NCBI RefSeq assembly: GCF_036370855.1
Contig: NC_088102.1
Coordinates: forward strand, 44,057,835 to 44,121,834
DNA length: 64,000 nucleotides
From: Dromaius novaehollandiae
Lineage: Eukaryota; Chordata; Aves; Casuariiformes; Dromaiidae
Direction: 5' to 3'
Each line of letters opens with the position of its first letter. The first letter of the stretch is position 1. The notes below the pieces were generated by a model, which saw nothing but the letters and a program-made list of their open reading frames with translations, was not told the DNA's origin and did not search any database. The translations under genes and the position numbers were made by a program. This document shows, piece by piece, positions 39,063 to 52,975 of this stretch.

Positions 39063-42000
39063 ATCATGTTAATCAATTTTGTATTTTAATAAATCTTTTT
39101 CAGTTCATAGAAAACAAGTATAAACACCAACCAGGACTGTTTGACACTCAAACCATCATTTATTGACTGCTTATAAAGCTGCCACAGAATAGAGAGGCGT
39201 AGAAGGATATCAAGTGGTGGACAGTGAGGTCAGGCACTCAGTGTCATTGGGACAGGCAGGATGCCAGAGACCAAGGTGGTCCTTAAAATCAGACTTCCAC
39301 GCTTTATGGAGTAGGGGTGAGTGAATCTCTCAGGAAGATTGTTTCCTGTGAGATACCTAGTGATCCTTGCAAGCCTGTGAGAGGAAAGCTGATGGTCTTC
39401 TATTTGCATTCAGAGGCCAAGAACTATGAAATAGAAGTGGCACTAGCTTTTCTCTGAAAGGGACACTGCAGGTTTTTTATGAGTTATTGGGGGCTGCTTT
39501 ACAAATCAACCTGTGAGGAGTAAGCTGGAAAAGGCTGACAATATATCTGTTATTCTACATAGATGTCGCTTTGAAACCTGAGAATTGTTTCTACTCACTA
39601 GGCTCTGGTTCTGACTAGCCTTTCTCTCTGAAGCGAGACTCATTTTCCTACCCAAAAGGCATTTGCAGTGTTGGCCTGCTTTGTTAACCTTTGGAAATCT
39701 GAAACATTGGTGTAGGAATTACAGTTTGAAAAAGAGGTTCCTGAATGCAATTTTCAGAGCATGAGCCCATTTTACTTATACATGTGCACACAGGATCCAG
39801 GTCCCAAGAAGAGTTTAAGGTAGTCTTCAAAATAAGGTGTTCCTTTGTCATCTCCCAGACATCAGGAGATGCTGTGAAGTGAGTTAATGGAAGAAAACTC
39901 CTGTTCCTACTCTAGCTGATACCTCAAGGAAACACTAGTGATGCTTTCCTCCCCGCACTTGGCCTCACCTAGCTGTGTTACAGGAGAGTCCGTTTCTGTT
40001 ATGAGTCATTGGTCTGAGTTTCTAATAGCAGTAAAAGGCTCTGAACTTGGTCGACAAGAGAAGTTAACAACCAGTTTGTTAGAGTCCTAACAGTTGATCA
40101 CTTAGCCTTAGTTACTAACTGCAGTCAAGAACCAGTTTCTGGGAGATAATTGGGGTCATAAACAATAGCTATGTAATGGAGATTGTGCCCTAGGAAAGGG
40201 ACTAAACTTATTCAACTGCAAGAAAGTTACTGCCTTTGGATAGCATCCAGTTGCTGCCATCAGCCAGCTAGAGTTCAGGCAGCCAAGTTGTTGCTGCAGG
40301 GGAAGAGAGGCCTTTCGTGCTCAGCGGACAGCATCTATCTGTGATCAGGATGCACCCTAGCTGGAAGGATATTTGAATGCCACCACAGGAGGCTTGATAA
40401 AACTTCTTAAGCAGAAATCTGGAAGGTGTGGATGGGAAGCCACATCTCTTTTTGTTTTAGTCCATTTCAGAAATAGGACTTAGCATTTAGGTGTGTTAAG
40501 TTCTGCAGCCTGGGTTAGGGTTGGTGGTATCAGCTGGATTTTCAAAGTTTAAGGTATTTGAGGGTCAAAAGACCGATAAAGTTGTGCTGGCTCAGTAGTG
40601 AATAGGACCACACCCATCCAACTGCAGGACTTTTGCTTGAGCAGATGTATGCTTGTGAACAGCATGCATGATGTGTGTGTGCAGGCTCTCCTAGACCATT
40701 TGGGCTCTGCTGTAGTGTTATTGGAGAATTAAGACTTCTCTGCCTGAAATTCCTTAATACAAAATTGGTTTGTTGCTAGGAAAGAAGTCCAGAAAATCAC
40801 CATTACGAGCTAGAAGGGTATTTAAGTAGGAAGGATTTTTGTCTGTACTTTCTAAAATGAAACCCAGTTTCTGACTGTTGAGCCCATTAAGAATCCTGCT
40901 GAGGACACATGGTGCACAGGGGTTCTCCAGGCCATGACAACATCTTTTCTTTCAGTGGAGGGCCTGTTGGGACTGGAAGACCATTTGATGGGATTTCTGA
41001 TGCAAGCATCAGCTTCTGATTAGATTTGTGTCACTCTGGTCATTCCCTGTATGCATCTTATTGGAAACAAAGAGAGGAAGAAAAGGTGCAAATGAGTTTC
41101 TGTCATGATTGCTATAGCCAAGCCAGCACGTGGCATGTTGGGATCTGGAGTTTCTGAAGGTTTCATTGTGTGTGGAGAATGAGGGTGGCAGCAGGCTGCA
41201 TATGGGCCACAAGCTGAGCTGGGCACTGTGGTGTGAAAGCTGAGAAGGTCCCTGACACACAGGTCCTGCAGCTCTGTAGTGTGGTATTTGAAAGCATCCC
41301 TGCATACTCCCTCATTTTTAGAGGAATCAACTATTCTGCCCTCCTTTTTCCTACGTATGCAGTATTACACAAGGGAATTAGAGGGGAATCTATGGAAGAA
41401 GGTTAATACTGTTCTTTGTTTCCCAATAGCAAAAACATGACAGCATCGCCCGGCTGGGCTACATTATAGAATCAAGACAGTAAATGTTGTCTTAATGTGG
41501 AGACCTGAAAGGCTGCTGTAGGTGCGTAGCTGTATTTTTCCACTGAGCTCTTCGCTCTGACTGGAATATGAGGCTTTGTCTTAGCTTTGATTCAAAACAG
41601 GCAGATACTAAAGAAGGGCAATGATCCCACTGGAGGTGTCTTAGGTTCTCCAGGCATTCAGCCTTTCCCAGCACATCACTATCCCAGTCAGGTGTGCAGG
41701 AGGATTTTCAGCAGCTGGTAAAATGAATGAGAGGGAAAGTATAAGCAGCATTTCTGATACTGGTCTCACATGGGATTTCTACTGGGAATAGGATTCGTGA
41801 GGCTAAAGGGACTAAGATGATGAAGGTCCTGTTGAGACTGGTGGGAGCTCGTTTGACTTCCCTCCTCCCATTGCTGCAGAGATGCATTGAAGACCAGAAA
41901 TACTTCAGAAAAACTAGAAACAGAGCACTGAAGGAATCTGGTCCTCAGCCTGCACGTGCTATAATTCTGGTAGTTCATATACTTCTGATACTCCTCTCTA

Positions 42001-44280
42001 CTGCCTGGAGAGACCAGTCACCTCCAGACAGCTACAGGAGATGCCCAAAACTGGAGTCAAGACTGATTCAGGAAACACCCAAGAGATGTCAAGGGCTTCT
42101 CCCCTTTAGATGAAGGTAGCTTCTTTATTGCTACGTGGCAATGGGCGAAAGCAGGCTTAGATAAACCTCCAAACTGGGGCTGAAAGTGTAAGGCTGAGCT
42201 TGTGGCTGCACTGAGGAGGTGGGGGGAAGTGTCTGTTATTCCTGATATTCCTGTGTATGAAGCACTAATCTCAGAGGGAGGCCTGAGTGCCTCTGAGAGC
42301 CAAACTAGACCCTGCCTCCATGGCAGTCTTGCCACATGGGCCAAAGAAGAATTCCAGTTTATCTGCGGCCCAACTTGCAGCACCAGACAGAGCCCTTCAC
42401 TGGGAAGCGGAGTGCACACTGAATCCCTGCTGTGCAGTATTGAAATCTGCCCTGAAGAGTGCAAGAACATGAATATGGAAGAAAGTGAAAGAAACTGTCG
42501 TGCTAGTGACTTCACGTTCCTAATCAGCAGCTCTTTGTCTGGACAGCACGAAGGAGGAGGTTTGATGTCTCCTTGGACAGTATTAGTGCTACCTTTAATT
42601 TATGCATTCAGGGCTGTGATTTCAAGGCGACAGGCTCACCAGGAACACGGCAATGGGTAGGATTGGCTATCTCACTGAGAAGCGACAGAGGCGAGGGGAC
42701 GGACGAGAGGTTTGGGCATATATGCTGGGGTGTGATTTTGGTACTGGGAGACTTCTAATTGTCTCAGACACAAATCGGTCCTGTCCTTCCCCTTTCAGCC
42801 TGGCGGTGGGGGAGGGATGGTCTATCTGTTCATCTCTTTGCTCCCAGAGGCAGCATACCTGCCCACTCATGAATGCAGCGCTCTCCCCTTGACAGCTGAG
42901 ATTCAGAACGAGTTTTTGAGACTAAGTCATTGAACACCTACAAGCAGCAGAATAACAAAGACCCCTTCCTGCCTTCCTGGCACACTGGATGAAGCGTGAG
43001 CAGACAAACATATCCCTGCCGGCTTGGCGAATGCCCAAGTCAGCCGTTTCTGTAGCACACAGCTTTTAGCTAAACTGTCTTGTTATCCTTTGGATGGACA
43101 GAAAGACTCCTGGATAGCCTCTGGGATGAATGGGTCTTTTCTCTTTGTCAAAAATTTTCATTCGGACCTTAGCTCAGTTAATATTTGCGGCTTAGTTTTT
43201 TGAGTTTCCATCTGTTTTTTCTTCAGTTCCTTCATGTGTCTTTTGGGGGGGAGGGGGAGCACATAATCAGAAACAATGGGATATTTCTGGGCTTTTCGAT
43301 GGTGCCAGCCATCCTGGTGGAAAGCATCAGCACCCATTGCTCAGCTGCTGCGGGAGTGGGAAGAGCAAGTGTCTGAACAGGGTCTCCGCTGTTAGCAAGG
43401 CAGGAAATGCTCCTGACTTTACTGGGGGTATTCTTGGACAAATTCTTGGATATCTTAGCTGTAAAATGCCTGAGTGACAATTGTGTGTTTCCATAAGCTA
43501 AAGAGATGAAGTGTTTAAAAATAAGATGGCAGAGTACCCGAAATATTTGTGGCAGTTGATGGAAGAGCCGAGCAGACTGTCTGATCGTGACAGCCTAATG
43601 CATTTCCCTGCTGGTTAGATGGGACTTAGTCTTTCACTCCCATGCCCCTTCCCAAACCTGCTGGGAGCAAAATCCTGTACCTTTTGATAAATTGCGAGTT
43701 AGCAGCATCATCATAGGAAGGACTTGTAGTCTCATTGGACAGAGGAGGCTTAGCTGACTCTACTTTTGTATAAAGTCCACTGGGTAGCACTAGAGCATGG
43801 AAGAAAAGTCATTTCTTACATAAGCTTGGATTATGTTATTTACTCTCCATTGTTTGTAGGGGCCTCATAGAACCATGAAAATGACCTTTATTTCTCTACA
43901 GATTTTGTCCTTTTCATTTTACAAATATTGATTTTTTTTTCTGCTGTGTCTTTATCAGACCTGAATTAACAAGGCTGTTTAACAAGAGCCTCCAATTCAT
44001 TTGGGGTCTTTTTGTGCCAGGTACTATTGCAAGCAGCTGAAAGCAGCTCAGTGAAGAGTGTGCAACCACTGTTACAAAATTGACGGGGTAGGTGATGTGC
44101 CCTGACGAGAGTCGAGCTATCATGGGTCAAGGACCATGCTCAAAAAGATGGTCTCTTTAGCTTTTGCACAAATACTAGCGAGGATTGTTTGTAAGGAAGT
44201 AACGTTTTAAATCTGAAAGCTCTCTTCCCCAGACCATTAAGATTTGAGGCCACTGAAAATCACCAAGTTCACTGGATTAT

Positions 44281-44470
44281 TTCCAGTTCCACCCAAAAAT
44301 CCCTAAATGAGATCACAGACCCACTGTGCTAGGCCATAGGTATATTCACAGAAAGAAGTGCTTCCTGTCCCAAAGGTCTTGTGATCCAAAATCTCACTGT
44401 AGTGGCGATGAGATACCAATAGGAAGATGAGTAGCAGGAAGTATTGGTACAGCTTTAAATGCTGATTCTT
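44281..44470 (+). mobile_element. Ancient SINE-like fragment
   Basis: ACTGTGCTAGGCCATAG (44323 on), GTGCTTCCTGTCCCAAAGG (44360 on) and TCTTGTGATCCAAAATC resemble the remembered 5' part of a MIR-like sauropsid SINE ('TGTGCTAGGTGCTGTACA ... GTCCCTGCCCCAAAGAGCTTACAATCTAA'). A second degenerate copy with the same layout lies at 50.6 kb. Confidence 0.5.
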
Positions 44471-45129
44471 GTCAGGCTTTTAAGCAAGCCTCTTGATTGA
44501 TTCAGGAGCTTGTAGCTGGAGCAGGAAATGTAAATTGAAGACAGACAGGGACACAAGGTTCAACCAAACTAAGTTTGATGGTCATTTCTGATGCTTTTGA
44601 CATAACAGAGAAGAAAAGCAAAGCCCAGCTGCTAGCCGTCCCTTGCTGTTGATACTTGCTGTAATTCACAGTTGTGGTTTCTCATGCAGCACCTGGTGTG
44701 ATTGGTGTGGGTGGAGAGGAAGCGGCTGCCCTGCAGAATTCCCTGGGGCCACTTGAAATCCAAAGCCTTTTAGGATCATCTCTCCACAATGTTGGTGGCC
44801 TCACAGCATCCCGTTGTTTTTTTAGTGGTCTGTCTGACCAGTAGCAAAAGCCTGACCTTCTGCATATATTTCACATTAAGAAAAAGAGACGGAGACAGAA
44901 ACAGTGTGTCCAGCTTGCTTTCTTCCTGAACGGGCAATGCCACTTGTAGCTCTGCTCTGAGACTCTCCCGTGGGCTCATCTGTCTTGAAACCTTTACCCT
45001 GTGGTGGGAGGTGACATTTATTTCAAACAAGACAAGGGTCTCATTAAGCCAGCACTCGTACAAGCCCATAAAAAGGGGGAGTCCTCAACCTTAAGTGCTT
45101 GCGATCTAAATCAGAGAATGGCAACCTTT

Positions 45130-45440
45130 TGAGGACTTTGTGCCGGTGTGCACTTTTTTCACTCTCCAGTTAGAGGATATGTGTGCCAGAGGGAGCTGGG
45201 AGAGTGTGTCTGAGAAGCGCTATGAGGCTGATCAGTTAATGCTCATTAGTCTCCCCTCTGCAAAGTGTGGTCTGCCGCCTTCCCCGGTGCTCTGGGCTCG
45301 GTGGAGCCAGGTGCCGCTCCTGGCCTGTGCGGGCCTCCCTGCTGCAGGCCACGCAAGGGGTCCCAGTGTGTTGCGCGGGCAGTTGCGCAACGTGCCGCTG
45401 ACCCTGACTGAAACAGGCCGGGCAGGTGAAGGGGAAAGAG
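45130..45440. other. Small GC- and CpG-rich patch
   Basis: An isolated patch in AT-rich DNA, CpG-rich at about 45270-45420 (for example TGTTGCGCGGGCAGTTGCGC near 45369). It begins with GGCAACCTTTTGAGGAC, a phrase seen in some old interspersed repeats. It may be a repeat-derived CpG cluster or a small promoter-like island. Open frames on both strands span it without recognisable homology. No TATA box or gene start could be tied to it. Confidence 0.35.
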
Positions 45441-47339
45441 GCAATATAGCCATTACCTAGCAGGTCAGCGAAAATGTTGAGAAGAGAACTGGGCCTCCAA
45501 GGTCCTACTTGATCCACGTTCTTTGTAGTAGACAGTGCAGGCTGTGCTGCAACTCGCTTCCATTTCTCTAGAGCAGATGGAGCAGTATCTCCAGGCTGTG
45601 AGCCGTCCTGGTCTTTAGCATCGTTAAAGACCGTATCTTGTCTATGCCACCAGAGTAGCTGAAGTACTGCAAACCTAGAGAGGAAATAAGGAGTTAAGAA
45701 TCAAAAGGGTCCCCAAGAGTCCTGGTTGAAGGGGGACTTTGACAGTTCCTTGTAGGCCATTGCAGCTATATAGAAGATGATTTTTCCAGACCAAGAAAAC
45801 ATTCTTCTTCTGCAGAAGGGTGAAATAAAGGGACTGCTGGGTTTTTTTTTTTTTGTTTGTTTGGTTTTTTTTTAAGAATAAGAAAGAGAGCCATCTCAGG
45901 GCACATCTTGGCTCTGATATTTAAAGTGCTTGGAAGGTGAGAAAATAAATTTATATTCCTCCTCCAGTTAATACCTATTCTTAAAATGCAAAGCAGTTTC
46001 TACAGAAAGAATAAAAATGGCATTCAGCTGCTGTGTGGACCATTTAGTAGGTGTGTGTGAGGCTGGGGAATGTCCTTGGGCTGACTCAAGGCTGGTTAAA
46101 TGCCTTAACCAGTGGGTTATTAGCTGCTCTGAGGCCAGTCTCTCTGAATTCTCTTCCCAGTGGAAGTTTCAACAACACCAGCATGTCTTTGCAAAGAATT
46201 TCTGTTTCTGTGATGTGATGTTTCCCAACAAAAAAAGATCTAGTCAGAAAATTCCCAACAATCTCTAAGCACAGTACAGTCTCACACTTCCATAATCAGA
46301 GCTTAGACTGCTTCTCCCTGAAGGCTCAGCCGAGGAAAAGAAGCCACTCCATATCACTGTTCGTTTACCCTCCTGAACCCTGTCTCTCAGTGCTTCGAGG
46401 TAGATGCTTCAGCAGTTAATAATGCTCCTGGGGCACATGCAAGGAACAATTAAAGCTCATTGTGCCAGTGAAGAGCCCTGGGGTGAGCTGGGTTTCAGAG
46501 ACCGCTACCCCGGTATTGCTGTGTGCAGCAGCCTCACAAGCAATCGTGTTGCAGCAAGAGGCAAGTACGTCTTGCTGATTGCAGGGCCTGGGAGTTAATA
46601 TTTAAAACTCAAGGGCTAAACTCAATGTGGCATTTCTAGGCCTTTTGCTGGTGGCAACTGACTTGGCTTGTAGCATTCAGTGCCAGGATAGTACAGGGCT
46701 GAGGAGGGCACAGCTCCTGAGCCTGTAAAGCAGTTTCCAACCAGCTGCAGAATGGCATGGGTGGCAGGAATGAAACAAGCGTTTAAAGAAAAAAGGCTTT
46801 GCAGAGTTGTCTTTAACAGTTTCCTGTGACACTGCAGGATCTTGGATCCTAAGATGCCAGAAAGGACAGGAGCAGAAGTTGCTTTACCTCAGACATTAAT
46901 ACCGGCAACAACTATCACCAGCAAGGGTCAGCTAAGCCTTCTCTGGTGACATGTGAGAGGCTTGGGAGAAGGTAATCCTGGCCATTCCTTGGAGAAAGGT
47001 CCTTCTGGAAGGCCTATGGCATGATTTCATTTGTGCCCAGTAGTCAGAGCATCTCTCCCTTCTTCAGCTGCTTGTGCTAGAAAAGAAATGTATCATCCAA
47101 ACTGAAAGTCTTTGCTACAGAATAAACTTGAGTAGCTCCATAGCAGGCACCTGGGGAGGGGACAAGCTTTCCTCTTCTCTTTGGGACTTGTCGTTAATCT
47201 GAAAACCTCTTCCGGAGATAAATTGGAAGTTGCCGTTGGCATCTCTACTGAAAACGTCAACAGGAATCTGTCAGCGCCAGTTGTGGTGATACAAACACAA
47301 TTTCCCTGTTCAAAGCATCGCACCAACTGTACCTAATTA

Positions 47340-47440
47340 ACCTTCACCACAGCACAGCAATACAAGGAAATAGGGATCATTAACCAGCATCAGTTTACAG
47401 AAGGGGAAGAGAGGCAGCAGTGCCAGCCCCATGCATTTCA
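47340..47440 (+). mobile_element. MIR-like fragment, left of a second one
   Basis: GGAAATAGGGATCATTAACC followed by CAGTTTACAGAAGGGGAAGA and GAGGCAGCAG matches the middle of MIR elements ('ATTATCCCCATTTTACAGATGGGGAAACTGAGGCA'). It is diverged, and the boundaries are approximate. Confidence 0.5.
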
Positions 47441-47639
47441 AATTGAGGCAGGCTCAAAGGATCGCAAGGTTAGAAATAACAGTAATCCATTTGGGGTTCT
47501 CAGAGCTTTAAGAGTGTACTTGAGTCAAACTTTCAAGTTTTTTTCCAAGAAACATCAGGACTGGAATGTTCCCTCCCATATAGTCTCTGTGACTCAGTGA
47601 CCAAGGCTTTAAGAAAATCACGCGTTCGTATTCACAATG

Positions 47640-47770
47640 GTGCAGAGGCATTAAAAGAGAGCATGACTTGCCCAGTTGCTTAAAAGTCAGCGCTGAAGCT
47701 GGGACTAGAGTGTGCAAGTAGCTGGCCCTTCACCCCTTGCTCTTTCCTCCAGATCACACTGTCCTGTAGG
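47640..47770 (+). mobile_element. MIR/CORE-SINE-like fragment
   Basis: Keeps the order GCAGAGGCATTAAAAGAG, AGCATGACTTGCCCAGTTGC, AAAAGTCAGCGCTGAAGCTG, GGGACTAGAG and finally CTCTTTCCTCCAGATCACAC. This parallels the MIR tail 'GAGGCACAGAGAGGTTAAGTGACTTGCCCAAGGTCAC ... AGCTGGGATTAGAACC ... CACTAGACCACACTG'. It is one of the best-preserved SINE fragments in the window. Confidence 0.65.
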
Positions 47771-50593
47771 TAAAGGAGCCTGCCTGAATCCACTAGCTAA
47801 CACCACAGTGGTCCCTTAATAGCTGTCAGAGGTAGATTTAGACTTAAACTAGCAATCTCATCCCTTCCTCTCACTTCTGCTGTGGGACAAATTGATGACA
47901 ATACTGCTTTACATTTTGGTGTCTGAGTCAGCCCAGCTCCTTCTCCTGGGGCTGGATTGGGACAGAAATGTCCCAAAGATGCAAGGCCATACATGCTACC
48001 CCCGACACTGCTTTCCTGACTTCAGACTGTTCCTATAAGTTAGTAGGAAAGAGCAACTTCTTATACAAATCCTTTTTAACGTGAAGGATTCTCTTTGCCT
48101 GTCGTATCACCTACCGGCAGGTGCTGAGGGGAAGAATAATGCCTGTTCCATTTACACTGGGCATCAGCATAGGGTATAGCAAATAATATATTATTTTGTC
48201 TTACCAAATAAATAAAATGCAAAGGACTCAGTAGTCACCATGGCAGCTTTAAAAATTGTATGTTATTTCTGACAAACTGATCTCACTGCTGCCCCAAGTC
48301 ATAGATATTATCAGTATCAGATGAGAAAAGATGGTTTTGTCTGGAGCCCCAGCAGGTAGGATCCCTGTTTGGCGCAGAAATCAATTGCGGAAGGCTTTGG
48401 CTTAGGAGGAGAGTCTATTGTGTGTGGATGCTGACCTCAGAGCAGAAAATCGGCATATATACAGGAGTGCATTTTATTCATCTCTTTTTCTTCTTCTTCT
48501 GTTCTGAGTTGACATGGGGTGAAGTGAAGCTGAAGGGACCCTTGAAGAGGCCAGGTCATTGATGGAAAGGAAAAACGGCTTGACAGATGGTGAAGAGCTT
48601 TCATGGGCAGCATGGGCTGCAGCAGGCTCCGGGGAGCAGAATTGTTCCCATGCTCTGGCTGTGTGTCTGTCTCTCTGATTATTTTGTGTATTTCATCTCT
48701 GCTGTCTGTCTCTCCCTTAATCTGGGCTCTTCTGTGCCAACAAAATGCTTAGCTCACTCTATTGTCTGAGAGACTAATTTGCACTGTAAATCCGATGCTT
48801 ATCTTACATGACAGCTTACTATGGGGTTTATTGCAGTCCTGAAGACAAACTAACCAGGGATGGTTAGAGATCCTTAGACACATTGTCTGGGGTAAAGAAC
48901 AAATGTGACTTATTTCACCTTGCTGCCAGGGAAGGACTTGGTGCCTTGTGGTTGGGGTTACAAGGGATTTCTCTTTTCCTTACAAATTTAATCAAATCTG
49001 AGGTTTTTCTTTTTTCCTGTGGTATGGGTTCTGTTCTGCATTGGAGCCTTGGGGATGCTCCTGGAACAGCCTCCCTCTTTCCTAGAGCCAGGTTGCCCGT
49101 CTCTCTTCCCTGTTACTTGTGGTGTTTAAGGGCCACCAGAGTGGCTGAGACCAGGTGCAGGCAGCAGTGCTCACGCTGACGCTCCAGTACGCTGCAGCAT
49201 TGTTGACTCTGCCTAGCTTAATCAGAAAGAACCTTTGTCCTTGTCTACATTCATTAATATTTCCTGACACTTTCTCCAATGTGTTTTAGCTCTTTGCTGG
49301 CAGAGTAACACGTCTCCTCAATCTTGTCTGCAGTTGCCTCCTTCCTGCTAATCCCTGGGCTATCCACCTGCAGGCATCCAGGTATCATCCAAGAGATTTT
49401 TATGCTAGGGTTGTCCAGATGGCTGGGCAGCTCCAATAGCCTCAGGTCAATAGAAATGTGGGCAGAGCCCTAAAGCCTCCTGCAGAGAGAGGGGTCCATG
49501 TAAACTCAGGCACAGGTTTACCTGGAGAGAGCCTGAAAGATTATAGCAGCACTGATACAGCTCAGGATTCTGCAGCTGAGCACACGGTTAGGTATTTAAT
49601 GCCCAGACTTCTGCATTGCAGTCCTCTAATGGGACAAGAAGGATCCTGCTTTCCCATACAGCGAAGGGGGAATATGAAACCCATGTGATTCCATGCCACT
49701 CATTTGGAGAACCAGTCTGATTTTCTAGGGCTTCACAGACTAGAGTCCTGCTTTAAATTCTGCTGAATTTCTGAATGCTCTCTATTCTTCCTGCTCTTGG
49801 TCTGAAGACAAAACACTAAAATTGCTGTACCAGATAAGCTGTTTGCATCAAGTGGGGGGCTGGCAACTGAACTGGAAATGGAGCCAGGAAGTCTCAGTAG
49901 CCACTAGGAAGAGGAAAAAATGCTTAGAGAAACTGTTGAGGAATAGCCAAGCAATATGTCATAGATTGGGTAGAACTGTAGCTACTCAGAGTATACCAGA
50001 AATCCTATGCAGGCCCCGTCAAACTCCATTTTGCAGCCCAGATTAGTTGGAAAAATGTGCAAGTCTTTAATCAAAGGCTTATTCCAGTTCTTCAGAGCTG
50101 GTGAACACCAGACAATAACTCCTCACAGCACTGTCTTGAGACCTACCCAAGCAAAAGCTGCTGTCCAGCCTGGGTGAAGCTCAGGAGAAAACCTATGACT
50201 CTAAGAAAACGCAAAAGTCGGCAGCATTTTAGAAAAGTCAGGCACAAGAGGCCAATCTCCTAATGTAAACTCCTATGTCTAAAAGTTAGTCATCTGGAAA
50301 GCTGTCTGAAATTCTGACATCTTATGTTGCTTTCTGAAAGGTCTGGAACATCGCCCTTTCCCACAGACGACACAGTGCCGTCTGAGAGTTCCTCCTCTGA
50401 TCAGTTGGCCTTCAGTCTGCCTGAGCACTTGTGATACAGGCAGCAGCTCCGATCTGCTTGGCAAGGTCAGATTCTCCCTTCAGCCGTGTGCATCCAGAAC
50501 CCTGGGGCACCCAGTGCGTCCAAGGATAAAATCTGTGCCCTGCTGCTGCTGAGTGTTTTGTGTCATATTTCTGGTTGGATTGTTTAAAAAAAT

Positions 50594-50607
50594 GGGGGGG
50601 GGGGGGG
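50594..50607 (+). repeat. Fourteen-nucleotide G run
   Basis: Uninterrupted poly-G just upstream of an ancient SINE-like fragment. It is prone to polymorphism and sequencing error. No function is inferred. Confidence 0.9.
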
Positions 50608-50609
50608 TT

Positions 50610-50770
50610 GTTTTCCAGCAGCACTTGGAGACCCTACTGTGTTATGTGTCATATGGACAACAGGAAGATGGTGTCTGCTCGAAAGAATTCACAGTATAGC
50701 TTGGCAGAAGTACAGTAAGTAGAGGATGTGATAAAGATACGGGGTGAGACATGTTAGTAACAGTAAAAGG
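50610..50770 (+). mobile_element. Ancient SINE-like fragment (same family as at 44.3 kb)
   Basis: GCAGCACTTGGAGACCCTAC, GACAACAGGAAGATGGTGTC and TGCTCGAAAGAATTCACAGT parallel the phrase order 'CACTTTGAGACC ... GACAGTCCCTGCCCCAAAGAGCTTACA' of a MIR-like SINE. It is strongly diverged. Confidence 0.4.
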
Positions 50771-51944
50771 AGCATGTTTGCGTAGACTGAGTACGTCTGA
50801 CATCTCCGTCAACCAGAGTGTGCGGCATGCTAAGGCCTTGCAACTTGATTAGCTATTCAGACTGCTTTCCAGCACTCCCAAGCCCTTTGCTTGCTAGCAA
50901 AGGAAATCCACTGTATAAATCAATATTGGCTCTAGTGTGCATGGAAATGAAAGTGGGTGGAGACATCAAAGGGGGTTTTCCAGGTAGAATTTTCTGTTGC
51001 TTAGGATATTATTAACAATGAAGGCAAGAGGCTGCTGATTAGCTGGCAGCAAGCAGATAAATAAGGTGGCTTTCTTTAAAGGAGCAGTGAGCTTTGGAGA
51101 AAGGAGGGGCATGGTGAATCTAAGAGTGTCTAGGAAGGCCTGTAAAGATCTAAGAAGAGAAAGTGCATTCAGCTAGCAGCTCTTGGTCATCTGCAATTAG
51201 CTGTATTGAGCCTGTTCACTCGCTTAGATTAGTGGTTAGTCCATTTGTGCAGTCCAACCTGGGCAGGCGCTGGAACAGGGTTGCAGTGCCTCAGCTGAGG
51301 TGTCTCAGTCTTTGGTCCTAGTAACAGGTGCCTGACCTGGTTCCTGCGCCTGCTCTAGGGAGCGGTGAGCGCAGGAGAGCCCATTGCAGAGCAGCTCATT
51401 TCTCAGGACACTGATGGCGCCTCGGCAGTGCTCTGCTCTGAGAGAATGACCGGTGCTGACAGGACCCCTGGCCTGGGCTCTCTACAGGCATCATCATGCA
51501 GGCTTTCAGAAAGCCACTTCGATTTGTGCCATTTCCCCACTCCTCAGGAATTGGGGCACACATCCCAACAAAAGTCCTCCTGCCGCATTAGCACTGTGCA
51601 GACTCTTCTGATCAGGTAATGTGTTAGAAGGGATGCTGCTGCTCCAAGGTTTCTGTATTCCCAGCTGGTGCTTGCTTTTTTTCCTGCCAGGATTGCTTTG
51701 TCGTATTTTTGCAATTGTTAGTAACTCATCTCGCGTATGGAACTGGCAGTGAATCAGAAGTCAGAGTATCCAAAATATCTCACCCCACTAAAAGAACAGT
51801 TCCTCCTTTGCTGTCTATATGCGGCATTGGTAGCTGATGCAAGGTGAGAGGATTGTGTGGAGGATGGCATCAGAGCTGTCAGGTTTGAGTCCCGTGAGTA
51901 GCAGTTGAGAGTCAGCCCTTTTCCAAGAATTGGCAAGTTGTGAA

Positions 51945-52035
51945 AGTTATGTCTGCACGGTTGTGGGCAGGTGCGATGGCAGCTTGCGTGGGTATATTAT
52001 GCTGGCCTTGATCCAGCTGGCACAGGTAAACCAAC
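51945..52035. mobile_element. Possible DNA-transposon-derived repeat
   Basis: GTCTGCACGGTTGTGGGCAG followed by TATATTATGCTGGCCTTGAT and CCAGCTGGCACAGGTAAACC resembles the end of a short repeat I recall from sauropsid DNA ('AGCATGCTAGCTTGATCAAGCTAGCACGGGTA'). Only one arm is clear. Confidence 0.3.
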
Positions 52036-52570
52036 AGTGACATAGTGTATCAATTTAAGCACAGTCTAACACTATTAAGTATGTAGCTGAGATCTCTGGA
52101 GGACTTGTACAACCCAAGGTGAAGTCCATGTCGCTGTGTCTTTACTATGGTTTACTGTCTGTGCTAAGTTACAGATCCTGCAGATAGGTCTGTATTGTGC
52201 CTCAGTCCCTCATTTGACATTAGCACAGACCTGCCTTGAAACAGATGCTTCTGAGAACCTGCAGGCCAGGCAAATGTCAGCAGTTGCTGTCTGCAGTTCA
52301 TGCCTCCTATGCTGGCATTAGTCTTTGTGATTTGCTGGCATTAGTCAACACACATGAGAGGGGAATTACATCTCCTGTTAGTATGATTTGCTTCAAATTG
52401 CAGCACTGAGACTTAAGAGTTTGGGGATATAATAGCACCACCTTCTTCCTTTCTCTGTCATGTGGGCAGTTCTCTTCCCACTCTGTATCCTCCCAAGTCC
52501 TCTTCCAGCATGCAGTGTACCGAGCATTGCCATAGTTCCTCCTTCAGGCACTAACAGGTACTGGGGCTGA

Positions 52571-52975
<405 letters not shown>

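Larger units (their letters stand above)
35021..44280. other. Non-coding stretch, no gene seen
   Basis: About 9.3 kb with no supported gene. It contains a GA-rich tract at 39008-39062 and a motif-rich AT segment at about 36,560-37,060. At 42,057-42,660, 150-codon open frames occur on both strands, but neither has a recognisable domain or splice context. Several short frames at 37.2-38.9 kb also lack coding signals. Confidence 0.5.
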